Shown: positions 59,729 through 64,000 of the stretch, one piece after another
How the letters are laid out: every line of letters starts with the position of its first letter
Position numbering within the stretch: the first letter of the stretch is position 1
Assembly (NCBI GenBank): GCA_032718565.1
Contig: JAVGVS010000001.1
Span: 7,577,162-7,641,161, forward strand
DNA length: 64,000 nt
Direction of reading: 5' to 3'
DNA from: Distichodus sexfasciatus
Lineage: Eukaryota; Chordata; Actinopteri; Characiformes; Distichodontidae
Notes under the pieces: model-generated
The model's database searches: none
What the model saw: only the letters and a program-made list of their open reading frames with translations
Told to the model about the DNA's origin: nothing
Program-made: the position numbers and the translations under genes

Positions 59729-60946
59729 AGATTCGGCTGTAGATTAAGTTAAGCGGTGAATTCACTCATGACAGTGAGAAGTGATTCAGATTCGGCTACA
59801 TGTTTCCGGCTCTAGAGGACGTTAACTGACAGATTTACTCATGAATGTGTGTGCTTCACGTTGCGCTACTGATTCGACTGACACGAGTCCCGTAGTCTAC
59901 AAAGAGGATTCAACGCTTGGAAGTTCTTAGGATCCATCATTTGAGTGTGGTGGTGCAAACAAACTGTAAGCTGTGACATTTTTAGCAGCTGTACTTGCTA
60001 CTATGGCTGTATTGATAGTGTAATGAGTTTATATTTTAGTCGTGGTGTAGTTAGGATTGGATGAAACGCCCGGCTCTTCTTATACATACACACGCATGAG
60101 GTCCACTCGGTTCATCTTCACACGCACATCACTTTGAGAACGGGGTGAAATTCTATTGACAGATAGTTTTGACTTGAAGCAACTTCTCATATATATAAAT
60201 ATTTGTCTGTTGCGTAAAAGAACGGAAAACGGCTTTTTGCTGGCATTTAGAATGTCTTGAAGTCGAAGCATTTCGGTGCAGCGGTTAAATGGGGTTTCAC
60301 GCCTCACTTGGAACAGTTTGTGTATGTTTTGGGGCGAATTGAAACAGCTGATTTGTGTAGCCATTTCTGTTTGTAATGATACGCGTCATCCCTCACGTAA
60401 TTTATCCAGTGTTTTCTGTTTGCGTTTTACACGGCCGGAAATTCCTCAGCAAATAATGCAAATATTTAGAGCAATATTCCCGCATATAATAATCTGGCTA
60501 ATAATGATTGAAAGCTAATAGCGGCTGGGTAAGTAGTGTTCCGTTCCCTCTCCTTCGTCTTTTGCCGCCGTTGTCGCGTTGTGAGCCTTGAGCAGGGAGA
60601 GGTGATGGACGTGTGTTGGGTCTGTGTGTTCGGAGTGAGGGTGTGTGGTGGTGATGCCTTCGGGCTGCTGGAGGAGCTCCAGGCTCTGAGTTGAAGCTCC
60701 AGCCCTCACTCCGACTCCCGCTCAAGATATGCTGCAGGGATTATGGCAGCGGAGTGTCAGTGGAAAATTGGATTTTTAGCAAAGAGCCATTAAAGCATGA
60801 AAAAAGAGAAAATGTGAAGTTTTGCAGCTGCTCATGAATTTTGAGGTATTACAGACACGGGTAGGGGCGCTGCACATTCGCAGCTAATCCCACCAATTTG
60901 GTAGCCGCTCGATAAGAGGGGCACAGCTCTGTGTGTGTGTGTACAT

Positions 60947-61100
60947 CAGTGTTGGGAAGCTACTTCTGTGCGGTAGCTTTTTGAGCTACAAGTTACTTAT
61001 GATTAAAAGTAGCTAAGCTACAGCCAAGGTACTGTTGCAGTGTAGTAGATAACTATACTGCAAGCTCCAGGGGGAAGAGTAGCTAACTACATCCAAGCCA
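60947..61100 (+). repeat. AGCTAC-rich dispersed repeat, second copy
   Basis: CAGTGTTGGGAAGCTACTTC, AGCTACAAGTTACTTATGAT, AAAAGTAGCTAAGCTACAGC and GTAGCTAACTACATCCAAGC. The Tc1 element begins 70 bp downstream. Confidence 0.75.
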
Positions 61101-61168
61101 TTTCACCAAGGAATACTTGATCTGTCTGTTTTTTGTTGTCATAAGTATGCCATAATTTTATATATATA

Positions 61169-61377
61169 CAGTCAGGTCCATAAATATTGGGACATCGACA
61201 CAATTCTAATCTTTTTGGCTCTATACACCACCACAATGGATTTGAAAAGAAACAAACAAGATGTGCTTTAACTGCAGCTTTAATCTGAGGGTATTTACAT
61301 ACAAATTGGGTGAAGGAATTACAACAGTTTGTATATGTGCCTCCCACTTCTTAAGGGACCAAAAGTAATGGGACAAA
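61169..61377 (+). repeat. Left terminal inverted repeat of the Tc1 element
   Basis: This arm pairs with 62564-62775 in inverted orientation. Shared words are CCATAAATATTGGGACAT, CTTTTTGGCTCTATACACC and GGGACCAAAAGTAATGGGAC. The outer end is intact, next to TA. Confidence 0.9.
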
Positions 61378-61406
61378 TTAACAATCATAAATCAAACATT
61401 CACTTT

Positions 61407-62428
61407 TTAATACTTGGTTGCAAATCCTTTGCAGTCAATTACAGCCTGAAGTCTGGAATTCATAGACATCACCAGACACTGGGTTACATCCCTGGTGATG
61501 CTCTGCCAGGCCTCTACTGCAACTGTCTTCAGTTCCTGCTTGTTCTTGGGTCTTTTTCCCTTCAGTTTTGTCTTCAGCAAGTGAAATACATGCTCAATCA
61601 GATTCAGGGCAGGTGATTGACTTGGCCATTGCATTACATCCCATTTCCTTGCCTTAAAAAACTCTTGCTTTCGCAGTATGCCTTGGGTCATTGTCCATCT
61701 GCATTGTGAAGTGCTGTCCGAGTTCTGAAGCATTTAGCTGAATATGACCAGATAATATTGCCCAAAACACTTCAGAATTCATCCTGCTGCTTTTGTCAGC
61801 AGTCACATCATCAATAAATACAAGGGAACAAGTTCCACTGGCAGCCATACATGCCCACGCCATGACACTACCACCCCCATGCTTCACTGATGAGGTGGTA
61901 TGTTTTGGATCATGAACAGTTCCTTTCCTTCTCCATACTTGTCTCTTCCTATCACTCTGGTACAAGTTGATCTTTGTCTCATCCGTCCATAGGATGTTGT
62001 TCCGGAACTGTAAAGACTTTTTAGATGTTGTTTGGCAAACTGTAATCTGGCCTTCCTGTTTTTGAGGCTCAGGAATGGTTTACATCTTGTGGTGAACCCT
62101 CTGTATTCACTCTGGTGAAGTCTTCTCTTGATTGTTGACTTTGACACACAAACACCTACCTCCTGGAGAGTGTTCTTGATCTGGCCAACTGTTGTGAAGG
62201 GGTTTTTCTTCACCAGGAAAAGAATTCTTCGGTCATCCACCACAGTTGTTTTCCGTGGTCTTCCAGGTCTTTTGGTGTTGCTGAGCTCACCGGTGCGTTC
62301 TTTCTTTTTAAGAATGTCGTTGATTTGGTCACACCTAATGTTTTTGCTATCTCTCTGATGGGTTTGTTTTTATTTTTCAGCCTAATGATGGCTTGCTTCA
62401 CTGATAGTGACAGCTCTTTGGATCTCAT
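61407..62428 (-). pseudogene. Tc1-like transposase pseudogene (at least three frameshifts)
   Basis: Conceptual translation on the minus strand starts at MRSKELSLSVKQ (Met codon 62426-62428) and ends VIDCKGFATKY with a stop at 61407, matching both ends of Tc1-family transposases. The order is a helix-turn-helix DNA-binding part (IREIAKTLGVTKST, then VSKSTIKRRLHQ) followed by the DDE catalytic part: WTDETKI near 61990, MDNDPRHTAKA near 61670, and SPALNLIEHVF near 61580. All three catalytic acidic residues are therefore still recognisable. The frame changes near 62240, near 61965-61990 and near 61690, so no full-length enzyme can be made. It served only its own element and has no link with igsf3. 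Confidence 0.93.
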
Positions 62429-62563
62429 ATTGCGAGTTGACGGCAACAGATTCCAAATGCAAATAGCACTCTTGAAATGAACTCTAGACCTTTTATCTGC
62501 TCCTTGTAAATAGGATAATGAGGGAATAACACACACCTGGCCATGGAACAGCTGAGCAGTCAA

Positions 62564-62775
62564 TTGTCCCATTACTTTTGGTCCCTTAAAAAGTGGGAGG
62601 CACATATACAAACTGTTGTAATTCCTACACCGTTCACCTGATTTGTATGTAAACACCCTCAAATTAAAGCTGAAAGTCTGCAGTTAAAGCACATTTTTAG
62701 TTTCTTTTAAAATTCATTGTGGTGGTGTATAGAGCCAAAAAGATTAGAATTGTGTTGATGTCCCAATATTTATGG
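62564..62775 (-). repeat. Right terminal inverted repeat of the Tc1 element (tip lost)
   Basis: It mirrors the left repeat down to CCCAATATTTATGG; the last roughly dozen bases and the flanking TA cannot be recognised. Confidence 0.9.
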
Positions 62776-63593
62776 GGACATAAATATATTATATCGATAA
62801 ACAACCTAACTCAAATAAATCCCCTAAAAAACTCTAACAAGGCAACCTAGACCACCTATAAACAAACCAAAATGTTTTTAACGTCACATAGAAATACAAC
62901 AGTTCATTCCGTAATGCATTTTTTTTTTCATATGCATGTCAAGTGTTACATTTTATTTCAAGATGTTTTCATGTTACAACAGGGTCTTTGGAACGCATCT
63001 CCAACATAAGACGGGGAATACCTGTTTATTCATTTTACAGTATTTTGTGTTTTGAGCATTTCATTTGATAAAATGAAATGGTATAAGTCTGAAGTGTGTG
63101 AGCGCAGTTAGCAGCTACAGTTACAAACTGTCAGCAAGTTTGTAGCGTTTGAAAACATGCTTAATGCATATTCCTCTTTAGCTTATTGGACTACATAATA
63201 AAAATGTATAAAAATAGAGATATCCCCCAAAAAAATATCTGCTTGTTGTTTCTCATGTCTCTTTATTGTGCCAAATGTGTGCGAATAAGGTGTATGCGCG
63301 CCTCTGTTTTTGCGCCTTCCTCAGCACTGCCAGCTTTTCTAAATCCTCTCATGGCGTGAAATGGCAGGCAGTGGCTGAGTTGGTCACACCTGACGCACCT
63401 GTACGTAATCCAGTCTAAGCTCTGTGGGAGACTGCAGCCTCATCCTCCTCGAGAGCTTTCCCTGATGTCTTATTTCCCGCCCGCATCCACAAACAGTTTC
63501 CCCTACGCTGGCCACGCAGGTGTTCAGAAATGCCCACAGCTGTTCTAAACCCCCTCTCTCACTTTTCTCTCTCTCTCTGCCCTTTTCTTTCAG

Positions 63594-64000
63594 TGAGCAA
63601 GCTGCGCGTGCACAAGTCCAACCAGAGCCTGCAGTTTTTGGAAGACAGCCGCGTGCGCATCAACTGCTCCATCACCGCTCAGACGAGTGCCGAGTCGCAG
63701 CATGCTGTCCTGTGGTACGCCCGCAAAGGAGAGTCGGGCGAACCAGATGAGTTGCTGCTGAAGATCGAGCACACGGGGGCGTTCGAGTACGGCGCATATG
63801 CCGAGGAAGAGCGACTGCGCAGTCGGGTGCAGTCGGAACGCCTCTCGCCCCGCCTTTACGGCCTCACGCTCCACCGCGCCGAGACCAGCGACTCGGGAAC
63901 CTACTACTGCCTGGTGGAGGAGTGGCTCATGGACCCTGATGGCGCCCGGTACCGACTGGCTCGAGATTCTTCGGGATTCACACACGTGGTGGTGAGACAG
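63594..64000 (+). CDS. igsf3: igsf3 exon encoding Ig V-type domain 6, cut by the window end
   Basis: The exon opens after CTTTCAG with TG, which joins the last G of the domain-5 exon to give Val; the sequence then reads SKLRVHKS. At least 407 bp and 136 residues are seen. By comparison with the other domains only a few bases before the donor should be missing. With Val as residue 1, the B-strand Cys is 25 (RINCS), the core Trp 41 (AVLWYA), the DSGTYYC motif 100-106 with Cys 106, and Glu-Trp-Leu 110-112. Potential N-glycosylation sites are Asn10-Gln-Ser and Asn24-Cys-Ser. AFEYGAYAEEERL and VEEWLMDPD are close to IGSF3 domain 6 as I remember it. The start is fixed by the acceptor and the phase, not by a Met. 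Confidence 0.92.

Larger units (their letters stand above)
61169..62775 (-). mobile_element. Tc1-like DNA transposon, decayed, with about 210-bp inverted repeats
   Basis: The left end begins CAGTCAGGTCCATAAATATT directly after TA (61167-61168), the Tc1/mariner target. The inverted repeats span about 61169-61377 and 62564-62775 and share a long stretch ending in the mirrored words GGGACAA and TTGTCCC. About 1.6 kb in length and with the transposase on the minus strand, it is a normal-size Tc1 element. The right tip is damaged: after CCCAATATTTATGG the expected terminal bases and flanking TA are replaced by GGACATAAATA. Together with the frameshifted gene this shows an old, immobile copy. Confidence 0.95.
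41866..63593 (+). other. igsf3: igsf3 intron between domain-5 and domain-6 exons (21,728 bp)
   Basis: This is the largest intron in the window, with a GTGAGT donor, a CTTTCAG acceptor after a CT-rich tract, and phase 1. It holds A-family SINEs at 42464 and 48779, a C-family SINE at 49767, hAT-like material at 44610 and a nested cluster at 53234-54560, AGCTAC-rich repeats, a palindromic element at 59610, the Tc1 element at 61169-62775 and several microsatellites. In 42800-44600, 45080-48770, 48890-49760, 49910-53230, 54570-57160, 57420-59600, 59730-60940 and 62780-63590 I find no convincing gene. Exceptions worth a look are the open frame at 46331 and the possible conserved stretch at 52440-52700. 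Confidence 0.85.

Noticed and set aside
60498..60725. 75-aa GC-richer minus-strand frame, possible small gene
   Set aside because: Pro/His-rich, no known motif, and no neighbouring exons or signals.

Overview
This is nuclear DNA of a ray-finned fish, most likely a teleost. It has GC-rich coding exons of 387-420 bp separated by AT-richer introns of 9-22 kb. The introns carry many (CA)n/(TG)n microsatellites, tRNA-derived SINEs, short hAT-like and Harbinger-like DNA elements and one decayed Tc1 transposon, which is the usual repeat mix of fish genomes. I cannot name the species. Nothing looks bacterial, viral or organellar. One gene is present, on the + strand: an orthologue of IGSF3, a cell-surface immunoglobulin-superfamily protein of the EWI/tetraspanin-associated group. 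Five consecutive exons each encode one whole V-type Ig domain (10471-10890, 21327-21713, 30480-30890, 41458-41865 and 63594 to the window end). From the vertebrate IGSF3 order as I remember it, these are domains 2-6 of 8. Every intron here interrupts a codon after its first base (phase 1), so the exons join in frame. The signal peptide and domain 1 should lie left of the window; domains 7-8, the membrane segment and the short tail should lie right of it. Layout: 1-10470 is the 3' part of the intron before domain 2. Introns follow at 10891-21326 (10.4 kb), 21714-30479 (8.8 kb), 30891-41457 (10.6 kb) and 41866-63593 (21.7 kb). The introns hold three SINE families (A, B and C below), at least five hAT-like families (several copies keep 8-bp target duplications), one 512-bp Harbinger-like element with a TTA duplication, an approximately 790-bp purine-only-like tract (27250-28035) and a Tc1 element with a frameshifted transposase (61169-62775). 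Several insertions are nested, so their relative ages can be read. A few repeat-free, moderately GC-rich intronic stretches rich in TAAT-type motifs are listed as low-confidence candidates for conserved non-coding elements. The most speculative item is a 41-codon open frame with a hydrophobic segment and a phase-1 splice donor at 46331-46454, which could be an unrecognised alternative first exon. I found no operon, CRISPR array, RNA gene or novel multi-gene system.
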